A stretch of DNA of 64,000 nucleotides from Streptomyces sp. SM10 (lineage in GTDB: Bacteria; Actinomycetota; Actinomycetes; Streptomycetales; Streptomycetaceae). The stretch is from assembly GCF_002910915.1 (NCBI RefSeq), contig NZ_NEUF01000092.1, forward strand, positions 62,001 through 126,000, given 5' to 3'. The position numbers and the translations under genes are program-made. Numbering within the stretch: position 1 is the first letter of the stretch; each line of letters begins with the position of its first letter. Below the pieces are notes generated by a model. It worked only from the letters and a program-made list of their open reading frames with translations, was not told the origin of the DNA and ran no database searches. Positions 9,263 to 20,299 of this stretch are shown here, one piece after another.

Positions 9263-9341
9263 CTGACCGGTCTGACGGCGGAGGAGATCGACGCGGTCGG
9301 CGGGATCGACGCATGACCGGTCCCGCCGCGATGCGGCCCTG
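9263..9341 (+). pseudogene. Remnant of the 43.1-kb gene pair
   Basis: About 75 bp nearly identical to 43302-43380: the last ~20 codons of the RHH-like gene (LTGLTAEEIDAVGGID), the overlapping stop/start, and the first codons of the partner (MTGPAAMRP). The sequence then jumps directly to the terminator and tRNA fragment. It is the scar of a deleted module of the same type as 42.7-44.2 kb. Confidence 0.8.
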
Positions 9342-9361
9342 GCCTGCCCAGACAACAACGA

Positions 9362-9389
9362 AGCCCCAGGTCTTTGACCTGGGGCTTTT
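9362..9389. terminator. Hairpin next to attachment copy a
   Basis: The inverted repeat AGCCCCAGGTC/GACCTGGGGCT is followed by TTTT. It is the same type of hairpin as lies beside the tRNA-Gly gene and copies c, d and e. Confidence 0.6.
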
Positions 9390-9392
9390 CTA

Positions 9393-9438
9393 TGGAGCGG
9401 GTGACGGGAATCGAACGCGCGCTCTGAGCTTGGGAAGC
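9393..9438 (-). repeat. tRNA-Gly(CCC) 3'-half fragment (attachment copy a)
   Basis: Matches the 3' end of the intact tRNA-Gly at 52948-52993, from CCA through the T arm and variable loop into the anticodon loop (GGGAAGC), with two substitutions. It cannot form a tRNA. It is a direct repeat in the same orientation as all other copies, consistent with an att site left by a tRNA-targeting tyrosine recombinase. Confidence 0.85.
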
Positions 9439-9491
9439 ACTCGGCCGATCGGCTGGCGGGCCCACTGACCCCGGGGTGTGTTGCTGTGGGC

Positions 9492-9584
9492 ATGGATGCC
9501 GTCGGGGTGGCCGTCTCGTTGCTGCCTGTACTCGTTCTCGCCACCGTCGTTCTCGTGCGGTCGCTGCTGCGGCGGGGTCGATGA
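9492..9584 (+). CDS. Possible 30-aa membrane micropeptide upstream of kdp
   Basis: The ATG at 9492 opens [20 protein letters not shown] and ends LLRRGR, a single hydrophobic span with a basic C-terminus. A GTG at 9486 is an alternative start. It lies between the attachment scar and the Kdp genes and has the make-up of KdpF-like peptides, but no family is recognised and the ribosome site is weak. Confidence 0.35.
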   Translation: MDAVGVAVSLLPVLVLATVVLVRSLLRRGR

Positions 9585-9743
9585 CGTCCGCCATGGGAGT
9601 GGCCCAGAGCACTGCACCGTATGGATGCCGCTAGGAAGGCCGTCAGCGGCGTATGGGGGTCGTCAACGAGGGGCGCTTTCGCGCCAAGGGTGCGCTTTTC
9701 TCTTGGTGTCCGTTCCTCTCCGAACCTCTTCCAGGAGCATGCG

Positions 9744-9827
9744 ATGGCCGACGTGGCCTTCGTCGTCACCACGATCGCGGTGTTCGCGCTGGTGGTCCTC
9801 ATCGCCAAGGGGGTGGCGAAGCTGTGA
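9744..9827 (+). CDS. 27-aa membrane peptide preceding kdpF
   Basis: ATG at 9744 with a good AGGAG at 9733-9737. The product [20 protein letters not shown] ending AKGVAKL is one transmembrane helix with a Lys-rich C-terminal end. Its TGA overlaps the GTG of kdpF (GTGA), so it is translationally coupled to the pump operon. It may be a further small subunit or regulator of the Kdp complex; nothing shows the function directly. Confidence 0.65.
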   Translation: MADVAFVVTTIAVFALVVLIAKGVAKL

Positions 9828-9913
9828 CCGCCGAGAACATCGTCGGCCTCGTCGTGGCCGTCGCCCTGCTGGGCTACCTCGTCCTCGCCCTCGTCAAGCC
9901 GGAGAGGTTCTGA
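9824..9913 (+). CDS. kdpF: KdpF, small subunit of the K+-transporting ATPase
   Basis: A 29-residue single-span peptide from GTG at 9824: [20 protein letters not shown] then LALVKPERF. The length, the Gly-Tyr-Leu in the helix and the C-terminal KPERF are typical of KdpF, which stabilises the KdpABC complex in the membrane. It is coupled by a 4-nt overlap to the 27-aa peptide and followed 8 bp later by kdpA. Confidence 0.9.
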   Translation: MTAENIVGLVVAVALLGYLVLALVKPERF

Positions 9914-9921
9914 GTACGGAT

Positions 9922-11582
9922 ATGAGCCCCGTTCTTGCTGACGTGCTCCAGGTGACCGCGCTGATCGTCGCGCTCGCCCTGGTGCACCGCCCCCTCGGCG
10001 ACCACATGGCCGCCGTCTTCTCCTCCGGCAAGCACCTCCGGGTGGAGAAGTGGATCTACCGCACCGTCGGAGCGAACCCCGGCACCGAGATGCGCTGGCC
10101 CGCGTACCTGCGCGGCGTGCTGGCGTTCTCCGCCATGAGTGTGCTGTTCCTCTACCTGATCCTGCGCATACAGGACGACCTTCCGGGGTCGCTCGGCTTC
10201 GCGGCGATCACGCCCGACCAGGCGTTCAACACGGCTGCCTCGTTCGTGTCGAACACGAACTGGCAGTCCTACTCCGGCGAGTCGTCCATGGGCCACGTCG
10301 CCCAGACCGCCGGCCTCGCCGTGCAGAACTTCGTCTCGGCCGCCGTCGGCATCGCCGTGGCCGTGGCGCTGGTCCGCGGCTTCGCCCGCTCCCGCACCGG
10401 TGAGCTGGGCAACTTCTGGACGGACCTGGTCCGTGGCGTCGTCCGTATCCTGATCCCGATCTCGGTGGTCGCGGCGATCCTGCTGGTCGCCGCCGGCGCG
10501 ATCCAGAACTTCGCCGGCATCCACGAGATCACCACCATCACCGGGCAGACGCAGTCCATCAGCCCCGGCGCGGTTGCCTCCCAGGAGGCCATCAAGGACC
10601 TGGGGACGAACGGCGGCGGTTACTTCAACGCCAACTCGTCCCACCCCTTCGAGAACCCCAACGGCTTCTCGAACCTCCTGACGATCTTCCTGCTGCTCGT
10701 CATCCCGTTCTCGCTGCCGCGCACCTTCGGCAAGATGGTCGGCAGCGTGAAGCAGGGCTACGCGATCGTCGGCGCGATGGCCACGATCTGGTTCGTCGGC
10801 GTGGTCCTGGTGACCTGGCTCGAATACGCCCACCCGGGCACTGCCTCGCAGCTCGCGGGCGGTGCGATGGAGGGCAAGGAGCAGCGGTTCGGCGAGGGTG
10901 CCTCGTCGCTCTTCTCGGTCTCCACGACCATGACGTCGACCGGTTCGGTCAACTCGTTCCACGACTCCTTCGGCGGTCTGTCAGGCGGTGTGCTGCTGCT
11001 CGGCATGATGCTGGGCGAGATCGCGCCCGGCGGTGTCGGCTCCGGCCTCTACGGCATGCTGATCATGGCGGTCATCGCGGTGTTCCTCGCCGGTCTGATG
11101 GTCGGCCGCACGCCCGAGTACCTGGGAAAGAAGATCGGCACCCGCGAGATCAAGTTCGCGGCCTGCTACATCCTCGTCACACCGGCCCTCGTGCTGATCG
11201 GCACGGCGGTCGCGATGGCCACCGGCCACGGCGAGTCCTCCATGACCAATACCGGCGCACACGGCTTCTCCGAGGTCCTCTACGCCTACACCTCGGCCTC
11301 GAACAACAACGGCTCCGCGTTCGCCGGCTTCGGCGCGAACACCGGGTTCCACAACACGGCACTCGGCCTGTGCATGCTGCTCGGCCGGTTCCTGCCGATG
11401 GTGTTCGTCCTCGCGCTCGCAGGCTCGCTGGCGGAGCAGAAGCCCGTCCCCGCCACCGCGGGCACCCTGCAGACCGAGAAGCCGCTGTTCACCGGCCTTC
11501 TCGTCGGCTCGATCATGATCATCACCGGTCTGACGTTCTTTCCGGCCCTCGCACTGGGCCCGCTCGCCGAAGGGCTGGCGTC

Positions 11583-11586
<4 letters not shown>
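9922..11586 (+). CDS. kdpA: KdpA, K+-binding channel subunit
   Basis: A 554-residue polytopic membrane protein. The four pore-loop repeats of the K+ selectivity filter are visible: [50 protein letters not shown] and [17 protein letters not shown]. It binds and passes K+ within the KdpFABC P-type pump. The ATG at 9922 is the first sensible start after kdpF, although the frame is open much further upstream. Its stop overlaps the kdpB start (ATGA), so subunits are made together. Confidence 0.97.
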
Positions 11587-13721
<2,135 letters not shown>

Positions 13722-13727
13722 TCGGCT

Positions 13728-14363
13728 ATGAACAACTCCGTAGCGAACACGGGACGCCTGGCCTGGGCCGCGCTGCGCATGCTGCTCGTCCTCACGGTCG
13801 TCACCGGCGTCCTCTATCCCCTCGCGGTCACGGGCATCGCCCAGGGCCTCTTCCACGACAAGGCCAACGGCTCGATCGTCGAGGTCGAAGGCAAGGAGGT
13901 CGGCTCCGAGCTCATCGGCCAGACCTGGGACCTGCCGAAGAAGAACCCGGACGACGAGAACGAGGTCGCCCGGCCGGACCCGAAGTGGTTCCAGCCGCGC
14001 CCCTCCAACAGCGGGTACGACCCGCTGTCCACCGGCTCCAGCCAGCTCGGTGCGTCCGACCCGACGCTGACCAAGCTGGTCGGCGACACCAGGAAGGCCG
14101 TGGCCGCCTTCAACGGCGTACCGGAGTCCGAGGTCCCCAAGGACGCGGTCACCGGCTCGGCCTCCGCGATCGACCCGCACATCTCCCCGGAGTACGCGGA
14201 GATCCAGGTCAAGCGGGTGGCCGAGGCCAACGGCCTGTCCGAGCAGCAGGTCACGAAGCTGGTCGACGATCACACCGAGGGCCGAACGGCCGGTTTCCTC
14301 GGCGAACCGCACGTCAACGTCCTCACGCTCAACCTCGCGCTGAAGGACCTGGCCGCACACTGA
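13728..14363 (+). CDS. kdpC: KdpC, accessory subunit
   Basis: A 211-residue protein with one N-terminal transmembrane helix (residues ~12-34, LRMLLVLTVVTGVLYPLAVT) and a periplasmic-side domain containing the family signature ARPDPKWFQPRPSNSGYDP and the C-terminal VNVLTLNLAL. It joins KdpA and KdpB and raises ATP affinity. It lies 6 bp after kdpB and is the last gene before a strong hairpin. Confidence 0.96.
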   Translation: MNNSVANTGRLAWAALRMLLVLTVVTGVLYPLAVTGIAQGLFHDKANGSIVEVEGKEVGSELIGQTWDLPKKNPDDENEVARPDPKWFQPRPSNSGYDPLSTGSSQLGASDPTLTKLVGDTRKAVAAFNGVPESEVPKDAVTGSASAIDPHISPEYAEIQVKRVAEANGLSEQQVTKLVDDHTEGRTAGFLGEPHVNVLTLNLALKDLAAH

Positions 14364-14386
14364 CGGTCCCGTCGGCAGGCCGTACA

Positions 14387-14426
14387 GGAACCGCCGGGCC
14401 GGGATCTCTCCCAGCCCGGCGGTTCC
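14387..14426. terminator. Hairpin between kdpC and kdpE
   Basis: Inverted repeat GGAACCGCCGGGC ... GCCCGGCGGTTCC with a ~14-nt loop, 24 bp after the kdpC stop. No U-run follows, which is usual in Streptomyces. It probably separates or attenuates transcription between kdpFABC and kdpED. Confidence 0.7.
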
Positions 14427-14489
14427 CCGTACCTGCCGAACGTCGACCCGTCACGTACGTACGAGACGACAAGAAAGGTGGCACCCCCG

Positions 14490-15194
14490 ATGACCCGGGT
14501 GCTGGTGGTCGAGGACGAACCGCCGCTCGTCAGGGCCCTGACGATCAACCTACAAGCACGCGCGTACGAGGTGGACGCGGCCGCCGACGGCACCACCGCG
14601 CTGCGGCTGGCCGCCGAGCGCAGACCGGACGTCGTCGTCCTCGACCTCGGGCTTCCCGACATGGACGGCATCGACGTGATCAAGGTCCTGCGCGGCTGGA
14701 CCCGCGTGCCGCTCGTCGTCCTGTCGGCCCGGCGAACCACCCACGAGAAGGTCGAGGCGTTCGAGGCAGGCGCCGACGACTACATCACCAAGCCGTTCGA
14801 CATGGTCGAGCTGCTGGCCCGGCTCCGGGCCGCGGTACGGCGCAACACCGGGGACGGTGCGGGCGGCGTGCTGCCGGCCGACGAACCGTCGTCGCTCACG
14901 GTCACCACACAGGACTTCACCGTCGACCTCGCCGCCAAGAAGGTCCGGCGCGACGGTCGGCTTGTCCGTCTCACCCCGACGGAATGGCACTTACTGGAGA
15001 TCCTGGTCGGCACCCCGGGGCGGCTTATCAGCCAGCGGCGGCTCCTCGAAGAGGTCTGGGGGCCCACCTTCGCCGCCCGGACGAACTACCTTCGCGTCTA
15101 CATGGCGCAGCTCAGGCGCAAACTGGAGAAGGACCCCTCCCACCCGCGCTACCTGATCACGGAACCGGGGATGGGCTACCGCTTCGAAGGCTGA
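14490..15194 (+). CDS. kdpE: KdpE, OmpR-family response regulator
   Basis: A 234-residue DNA-binding regulator of the kdp operon. The receiver has VLVVEDEPP and phosphoacceptor Asp52 in VVVLDLGLPDMDG, with the conserved Lys in YITKPFD. The C-terminal winged helix has LTPTEWHLLEIL and RTNYLRVYMAQLRRKLE. ATG 14490 is preferred (GAAAGG about 11 bp upstream); GTG 14478 is possible. A TTA leucine codon at 14991-14993 (Leu168) makes full translation dependent on the rare bldA-type tRNA. kdpD follows after ~80 bp. Confidence 0.95.
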   Translation: MTRVLVVEDEPPLVRALTINLQARAYEVDAAADGTTALRLAAERRPDVVVLDLGLPDMDGIDVIKVLRGWTRVPLVVLSARRTTHEKVEAFEAGADDYITKPFDMVELLARLRAAVRRNTGDGAGGVLPADEPSSLTVTTQDFTVDLAAKKVRRDGRLVRLTPTEWHLLEILVGTPGRLISQRRLLEEVWGPTFAARTNYLRVYMAQLRRKLEKDPSHPRYLITEPGMGYRFEG

Positions 15195-15273
15195 GTGGCG
15201 CTCGCCCCGGACGGGTCGCGACACCGTCCGCGACGGCCACGGAACCATCTGCTTCGACACGAAAGATCGCACC

Positions 15274-17820
15274 ATGGGACGCGGAAAGCTTCGGATCTAC
15301 CTCGGCTCGGCGCCGGGCGTCGGCAAGACGTACGCGATGCTCTCCGAGGCCCACCGCCGTGTCGAGCGGGACACGGACTGCGTGGTCGCCTTCGTCGAAC
15401 ACCACAACCGTCCGCGCACAGAGGTCATGCTGCACGGCCTGGAGCAGATCCCGCGCAGAGAGATCGACTACCGGGGCAGCACCTTCACGGAGATGGACGT
15501 CGACGCGGTCCTTGCCCGCCGGCCGGCCGTCGCCCTGGTGGACGAGCTCCCGCACACCAACATCCCCGGGTCGCGCAACAGCAAACGGTGGCAGGACGTC
15601 GAGGAGCTCCTCGCGGCCGGTATCGACGTCATATCGACGGCGAACATCCAGCACCTGGAGTCCCTCGGCGACGTCGTCGAGTCGATCACCGGTGTACGGC
15701 AGAAGGAGACCGTCCCCGACGAGGTCGTCCGCCGCGCCGACCAGATCGAGCTGGTCGACATGGAGCCGGAGGCGCTGCGGCGGCGGATGGCTCATGGGAA
15801 CATCTACAAGCCGGACAAGATCGACGCCGCCCTGTCCAACTACTTCCGGCCCGGCAACCTCACCGCCCTGCGGGAACTCGCGCTGCTGTGGGTGGCCGAC
15901 CGGGTCGACGAGTATCTCAACCAGTACCGCTCGGACCACGAGGTCTCGGCGATCTGGGGGTCGAGGGAACGGATCGTCGTCGGCCTCACCGGTGGTCCCG
16001 AGGGCCGGACCCTGATCCGCCGGGCCGTCCGGCTCGCCGAGAAGGGCGCAGGCGGCGAGGTCCTGGCCGTCTACATCGCCCGGAGCGACGGGCTCACCTC
16101 GGCCTCACCGAAGGAGCTCGCGGTCCAGCGGACCCTGGTCGAGGACCTCGGCGGTACGTTCCACCACGTCATAGGCGAGGACGTCCCGTCCGCGCTGCTC
16201 GAGTTCTCGCGCGGGGTCAACGCGACCCAGATCGTCCTGGGCGCGAGCCGGCGCCGCTCGTGGCAGTACGTGTTCGGGCCCGGGGTCAGCGCCACCGTGG
16301 CCCGCGAATCGGGCCCCGACCTCGACGTCCACATCGTCACCCACGACGCCGTCGGCCGCGGCCGAGGACTACCCAAACGGCAGCGCAGCCGCCTCGGAGG
16401 CCCGCGTCTCGTGGCGGGATGGCTGGTCGGCGTGGCCGGGCCGCTCCTGCTCACCCTGGTGCTGACGTCGATGGGCGGCGGGACGGGGCTGGCCAACGAG
16501 ATGCAGCTCTTCATGGCCGTGACCGTCGCGGCGGCGCTGCTGGGCGGGATGTGGCCGGCGCTCGCCTCGGCCACCGTCGGCTCACTGCTCCTGAACTGGT
16601 ACTTCACGCCTCCCGTCCACACGTGGACCATCGCCGACCCCGAGAACATCTTCGCCTTCTTCGTCTTCTTCGCCGTCGCAGCGTCCGTAGCGTCGGTCGT
16701 CGGCCTCGCGGCGCGCCGCACCCAGCAGGCCGCCCGGCTGCGGGCGGAGTCCGAGACCCTGTCCCTGCTCGCGGGCAGTGTGCTGCGCGGCGACACCAGC
16801 CTGGAGGCGCTGCTCGACCGGGTGCGGGAGACCTTCGCCATGGAGTCCGTCGCCCTGCTCGAACGTGCCGGCGACGTCGAGCCGTGGACCTGCGTGGGCA
16901 GCGTCGGCCAGGCCCGACCGGTCGCCCGGCCCGAGGACGCGGACGTCGACATGCCCGTCAGCGACCACCTGGCGCTGGCCCTGACCGGCCGGGTCCTGCC
17001 CGCCGAGGACCGGCGAATTCTGGGCGCCTTCGCCTCCCAGGCCGCCGTCGTCCTGGACCGTCAGCGCTTGGTCGGCGAGGCGGCCCGGGCCCGCAAGCTC
17101 GCCGAGGGCAACAAGATCCGCACCGCGCTGCTCGCCGCCGTGAGCCACGACCTGCGCACCCCGCTCGCCGCCATCAAGGCTGCCGTCACCTCGCTGCGCG
17201 CCGACGACGTCGAGTGGTCGGAGGATGACCGGGCCGAACTGCTGGCCGGCATCGAGGAGGGCACCGACCGCCTCGATCATCTGGTCGGGAACCTGCTCGA
17301 CATGTCCCGGCTGCAGACCGGGACCGTCATGCCTGTGTTCCGCGAGACCGACGTCGACGAGGTCGTGCCGATGGCACTGGGCGCAGTCCCGGAGGACAGC
17401 GTCGTCCTGGACATCCCGGAGACCCTGCCGATGGTCACGGTGGACCGGGGTCTGCTGGAGCGGGCCGTGGCGAACGTCGTCGAGAACGCCGTCAAGTACA
17501 CCCCCGCCGACACACCGGTCCTGGTGGCCGCCAGCGCGATCGGCGACCGTGTGGAGTTGCGCGTCGTCGACCGCGGGCCCGGTATCCCCGAAGAGGCCAA
17601 GGACGCCGTCTTCGAGCCCTTCCAGAGGCACGGCGACGCGCCGCGCGGCGCTGGTGTCGGGCTCGGCCTCGCGGTCGCCCGCGGGTTCGTCGAGGCCATG
17701 GGCGGGACCGTCACGGCCGAGGACACGCCCGGCGGCGGGCTGACCATGGTGATCGCCCTGCCCAAGACGTCGTCCCACCAGCCGGCCCGACCCGAGCTTC
17801 CGGCCGCGGCGACCACCTGA
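15274..17820 (+). CDS. kdpD: KdpD, K+/turgor sensor kinase
   Basis: An 848-residue membrane histidine kinase controlling KdpE. In order: the KdpD N-terminal domain with Walker A YLGSAPGVGKTYAML (residues ~10-24) and VALVDELPHTN; a universal-stress-like domain (~245-365); four transmembrane helices (~380-490); a GAF-like linker; the phosphotransfer helix AAVSHDLRTPLAAIKAAV (His near 625); and HATPase_c with NVVENAVKYTP and GVGLGLAVARGFVEAMGG. Full length for the family. kdpE precedes kdpD here. Confidence 0.96.
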   Translation: MGRGKLRIYLGSAPGVGKTYAMLSEAHRRVERDTDCVVAFVEHHNRPRTEVMLHGLEQIPRREIDYRGSTFTEMDVDAVLARRPAVALVDELPHTNIPGSRNSKRWQDVEELLAAGIDVISTANIQHLESLGDVVESITGVRQKETVPDEVVRRADQIELVDMEPEALRRRMAHGNIYKPDKIDAALSNYFRPGNLTALRELALLWVADRVDEYLNQYRSDHEVSAIWGSRERIVVGLTGGPEGRTLIRRAVRLAEKGAGGEVLAVYIARSDGLTSASPKELAVQRTLVEDLGGTFHHVIGEDVPSALLEFSRGVNATQIVLGASRRRSWQYVFGPGVSATVARESGPDLDVHIVTHDAVGRGRGLPKRQRSRLGGPRLVAGWLVGVAGPLLLTLVLTSMGGGTGLANEMQLFMAVTVAAALLGGMWPALASATVGSLLLNWYFTPPVHTWTIADPENIFAFFVFFAVAASVASVVGLAARRTQQAARLRAESETLSLLAGSVLRGDTSLEALLDRVRETFAMESVALLERAGDVEPWTCVGSVGQARPVARPEDADVDMPVSDHLALALTGRVLPAEDRRILGAFASQAAVVLDRQRLVGEAARARKLAEGNKIRTALLAAVSHDLRTPLAAIKAAVTSLRADDVEWSEDDRAELLAGIEEGTDRLDHLVGNLLDMSRLQTGTVMPVFRETDVDEVVPMALGAVPEDSVVLDIPETLPMVTVDRGLLERAVANVVENAVKYTPADTPVLVAASAIGDRVELRVVDRGPGIPEEAKDAVFEPFQRHGDAPRGAGVGLGLAVARGFVEAMGGTVTAEDTPGGGLTMVIALPKTSSHQPARPELPAAATT

Positions 17821-17849
17821 GCCGTGGCCGCCGGGCCGGCCGGTCGGCC

Positions 17850-18569
17850 TCAGCTTATTTCGGCGAACGCCTCCACCGCCTGGATCTTGCCGGTGACGAT
17901 GATGACGTCTCCCTTCGCGACCACGGTCTCGGCGGTCGCGTGGGTGAAGCCCTCGCCGGGGCGCTTGATGCCGACGACCGTGACCCCGTGCCTGGATCGC
18001 ACTCCGCTCTCGCCCAGCGGGACGCCTGTGATGCTGTCGGGCGCGACGGTCTTCACCAGGGCGTAGTCGTCGTCGAACTCGATGAAGTCGAGCATCCGTC
18101 CCGTCACGAGGTGGGCCACCCGCTCGCCCATCTCGTGCTCCGGCAGCACGACGTGGTGGACCCCGAGCCGCTCCAGGATCTGGCCGTGCTGGCGGCTGAT
18201 CGCCTTCGCCCAGATGTTGGGGACGTTCTCCTCCAGGAGGTTGGAGGCGATCAGGATGCTGGCCTCTATGTCCGTGCCGATGCCGACGACCGCGCTGGTG
18301 AACTCGTGGACGCCGAGCTGGCGCAGAACCTCGGGGTCCGTGCAGTCGGCGACCGCGGAGTGAGTGAGTGTGTCGCTGTGTCGCTGGACGAGCTGCGGGT
18401 CGGTGTCGATCCCGAGCACGTCCCAGCCGCGCCGGGTCAGCTCCAGGGCCAGGGAACTGCCGAACCGGCCCAGGCCGATGACCGCGACCCGCTGGTCACT
18501 CATCTCGGGGTACTGCTGGGCGAGCCGCTTGCGGCGACGGTGGCGCAGGCTGTGCAGGTAGTTACCCAA
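17850..18569 (-). CDS. trkA: TrkA/KtrA-type NAD-binding K+ channel regulator
   Basis: A 239-residue cytoplasmic RCK protein. After a ~27-residue basic N-terminus comes the Rossmann motif VAVIGLGRFGSSLALEL with GIDTDP binding the nucleotide ribose, then a TrkA_C domain (~155-239). It gates the TrkH/KtrB channel encoded just upstream. Its ATG lies inside the 3' end of that gene (8-nt overlap). It converges with kdpD, 29 bp between stops. Confidence 0.93.
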   Translation of the reverse strand: MGNYLHSLRHRRRKRLAQQYPEMSDQRVAVIGLGRFGSSLALELTRRGWDVLGIDTDPQLVQRHSDTLTHSAVADCTDPEVLRQLGVHEFTSAVVGIGTDIEASILIASNLLEENVPNIWAKAISRQHGQILERLGVHHVVLPEHEMGERVAHLVTGRMLDFIEFDDDYALVKTVAPDSITGVPLGESGVRSRHGVTVVGIKRPGEGFTHATAETVVAKGDVIIVTGKIQAVEAFAEIS

Positions 18570-19935
18570 TGACGGGTCGCTCCTCGGGTAGCTGGTAGCG
18601 GCGGGTCCGCTCGCGCAGGGCGAGCGCGGAGACCAGGGTGACCGGGCCGAGTCGCCCGACGAACATGAGCAGGATGAGCACGAGCTGTCCGCTGTCCGGG
18701 AAGTCGGCCGTGATGCCGGTGGACAGCCCGACGGTACCGAACGCGGACACCGCCTCGAACAGGACGCTTTCGAAGGGTGCCGAGGACACGGTCAGCAGCG
18801 CGAGTGTGGCCCCGATCACCAGACCCACAGCCAGCAGGGCGACGGTCAGTGCCTGGCGCAGGACGTGCGGGGCCAGACGCCGGCCCATGGCCGTGGAATT
18901 CGGCTCGCCCCGGACCTCGGCGGTGATGGCTGCGGCCAGCACGGCGAAGGTAGTGACCTTGATGCCGCCTGCCGTGCCCGCGCTGCCGCCGCCGATGAAC
19001 ATCAGCGTGCAGGTCATCAGCAGGGTGGAGGCGTGCATGGCGCCGATGTCGACGGCGTTGAACCCGGCCGTGCGGCTCATCGCGGAGTGGAAGAAGCCGT
19101 TGAGGACCTTCTCGCCCCAGTCGAAGCGCCCCAGGGTGCCGGGGTTGGTCCACTCCAGCAGGCAGGTGAGCACCGTGCCGGTCAGCAGCAGGACGAGGGT
19201 GGTCAGCAAGGTCATCCGGGTGTGCAGCGTCCATGTGCGCCGCCCGGTGAGCCTTCTGCGCGTCCGGTGCCGCAGTAGCTCGAGGAGGACCGGGAAGCCG
19301 AGCCCGCCCAGGATGACCGCCAGGGCGATGGGCAGGGTCACCCAGGGGTCCTGCGCGTACGGGGCGAGGCTGTCGACGTTGAGCCCGAAGCCCGCGTTGT
19401 TGAACGCCGAGACCGCATGGAAAAGCCCGGAGTAGGCGGACTCGGCGATGGGCCGGTCGTAACCGAACCGGAAGCGCAACGCGAGCCAGCCTCCCACGGC
19501 GAGCTCCACCGCCAGCGTGGTCCCGGCGACGCCGAGCAGGACACGGCGCACGTCGCCGATACCGAAACTCTTCGTCTCCGCAGCCGCGGTCAGCTGCATC
19601 CGCAGCCGCAGCTTGCCCGAGACGAGCAGCGCGAGGAGCGAGGCCATCGTCATGATGCCGAAGCCGCCGACCTGGATCAGCGCGAGGATCACGCCCTCGC
19701 CGAACCCGTTCCAGTACGTCCCGGTGTCGACCACGACCAGGCCGGTCACGCATACCGCGGAAGTGGAGGTGAACAGGGCGGTCACGAACCCCGTCGCCCC
19801 GCCCTCCTCCGAGGACACCGGCAGCATGAGCAGCAACGCGCCCAGCAGGATCACCGCACCGAAGGCCATGGCCAGGGTCCGGGCCGGGTGCACGGCGAAC
19901 AGCGACCGCCGCACCCTCGTCAGCTGCCCAGCCAC
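18562..19935 (-). CDS. trkH: TrkH/KtrB-type K+ transporter
   Basis: A 457-residue polytopic protein of the SKT superfamily, translocating K+ across the membrane. The pore-loop repeats are visible: TSTSAVCVTGL, AFNNAGFGLNVDS, SRTAGFNAVDIG and VSAFGTVGLSTGI, each with the filter glycine. The length is KtrB-like. It forms an operon with trkA, and a KdpF-like peptide gene precedes it by ~130 bp. Confidence 0.93.
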   Translation of the reverse strand: MAGQLTRVRRSLFAVHPARTLAMAFGAVILLGALLLMLPVSSEEGGATGFVTALFTSTSAVCVTGLVVVDTGTYWNGFGEGVILALIQVGGFGIMTMASLLALLVSGKLRLRMQLTAAAETKSFGIGDVRRVLLGVAGTTLAVELAVGGWLALRFRFGYDRPIAESAYSGLFHAVSAFNNAGFGLNVDSLAPYAQDPWVTLPIALAVILGGLGFPVLLELLRHRTRRRLTGRRTWTLHTRMTLLTTLVLLLTGTVLTCLLEWTNPGTLGRFDWGEKVLNGFFHSAMSRTAGFNAVDIGAMHASTLLMTCTLMFIGGGSAGTAGGIKVTTFAVLAAAITAEVRGEPNSTAMGRRLAPHVLRQALTVALLAVGLVIGATLALLTVSSAPFESVLFEAVSAFGTVGLSTGITADFPDSGQLVLILLMFVGRLGPVTLVSALALRERTRRYQLPEERPVIG

Positions 19936-20068
19936 CAGTCGGTCTCCCTCGCCTCACCGCTTCACAGCCGGGGGCGTATCGAACCCGTCAACGAACCGGC
20001 GGCGATCACCCTACCCGGACACTCCTGACCAGGCGGCGGGCGGCACGAGGTACCTCTCCGAGAGCTGC

Positions 20069-20158
20069 TCAGAACTTCCCCGGACGCATGACGGCCGCCA
20101 CCAGGTAGCCGACCAGTGACAGGGCCACCAAGAGTCCGACCCAGTTCTCCTCGCTCAT
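20069..20158 (-). CDS. Orphan KdpF-like peptide upstream of trkHA
   Basis: A 29-residue single-span peptide, MSEENWVGLLVALSLVGYLV then AAVMRPGKF, from ATG 20156-20158, with GGGAG at about 20166-20170. The length, the GYLV in the helix and the RPGKF end match KdpF (VTAENIVGL...GYLV...KPERF at 9824), yet it precedes trkH rather than kdpA. It may bind the Trk channel or act in trans on KdpABC. Confidence 0.8.
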   Translation of the reverse strand: MSEENWVGLLVALSLVGYLVAAVMRPGKF

Positions 20159-20275
20159 AGCGATCAACTCCCTTGCGCTGCGGGTTGCCCCGCCCGAATC
20201 CGACCGGCTCAGAAAAACACGCGGGCCGCCCCCGCCGGGGGAGCGTTGACGTCCTTCTTCCGGCTACGGGAGCGA

Positions 20276-20295
20276 TTCTGACGCTGTTCTGACGC
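20276..20295. promoter_or_regulatory. Tandem 9-bp direct repeat upstream of kdpF-like/trkHA
   Basis: TTCTGACGC occurs twice (20276-20284 and 20287-20295), 11 bp start to start, i.e. one helical turn. This is the geometry of an OmpR-family response-regulator site. It lies ~120 bp upstream of the orphan KdpF-like ATG. KdpE is a candidate binder by context only. Confidence 0.5.
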
Positions 20296-20299
20296 GTTT

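Noticed and set aside
15195-17228. Long plus-strand frame overlapping kdpD in another phase
   Set aside because: Arg/Pro/Gly-rich out-of-frame shadow; kdpD motifs are intact in the other frame.
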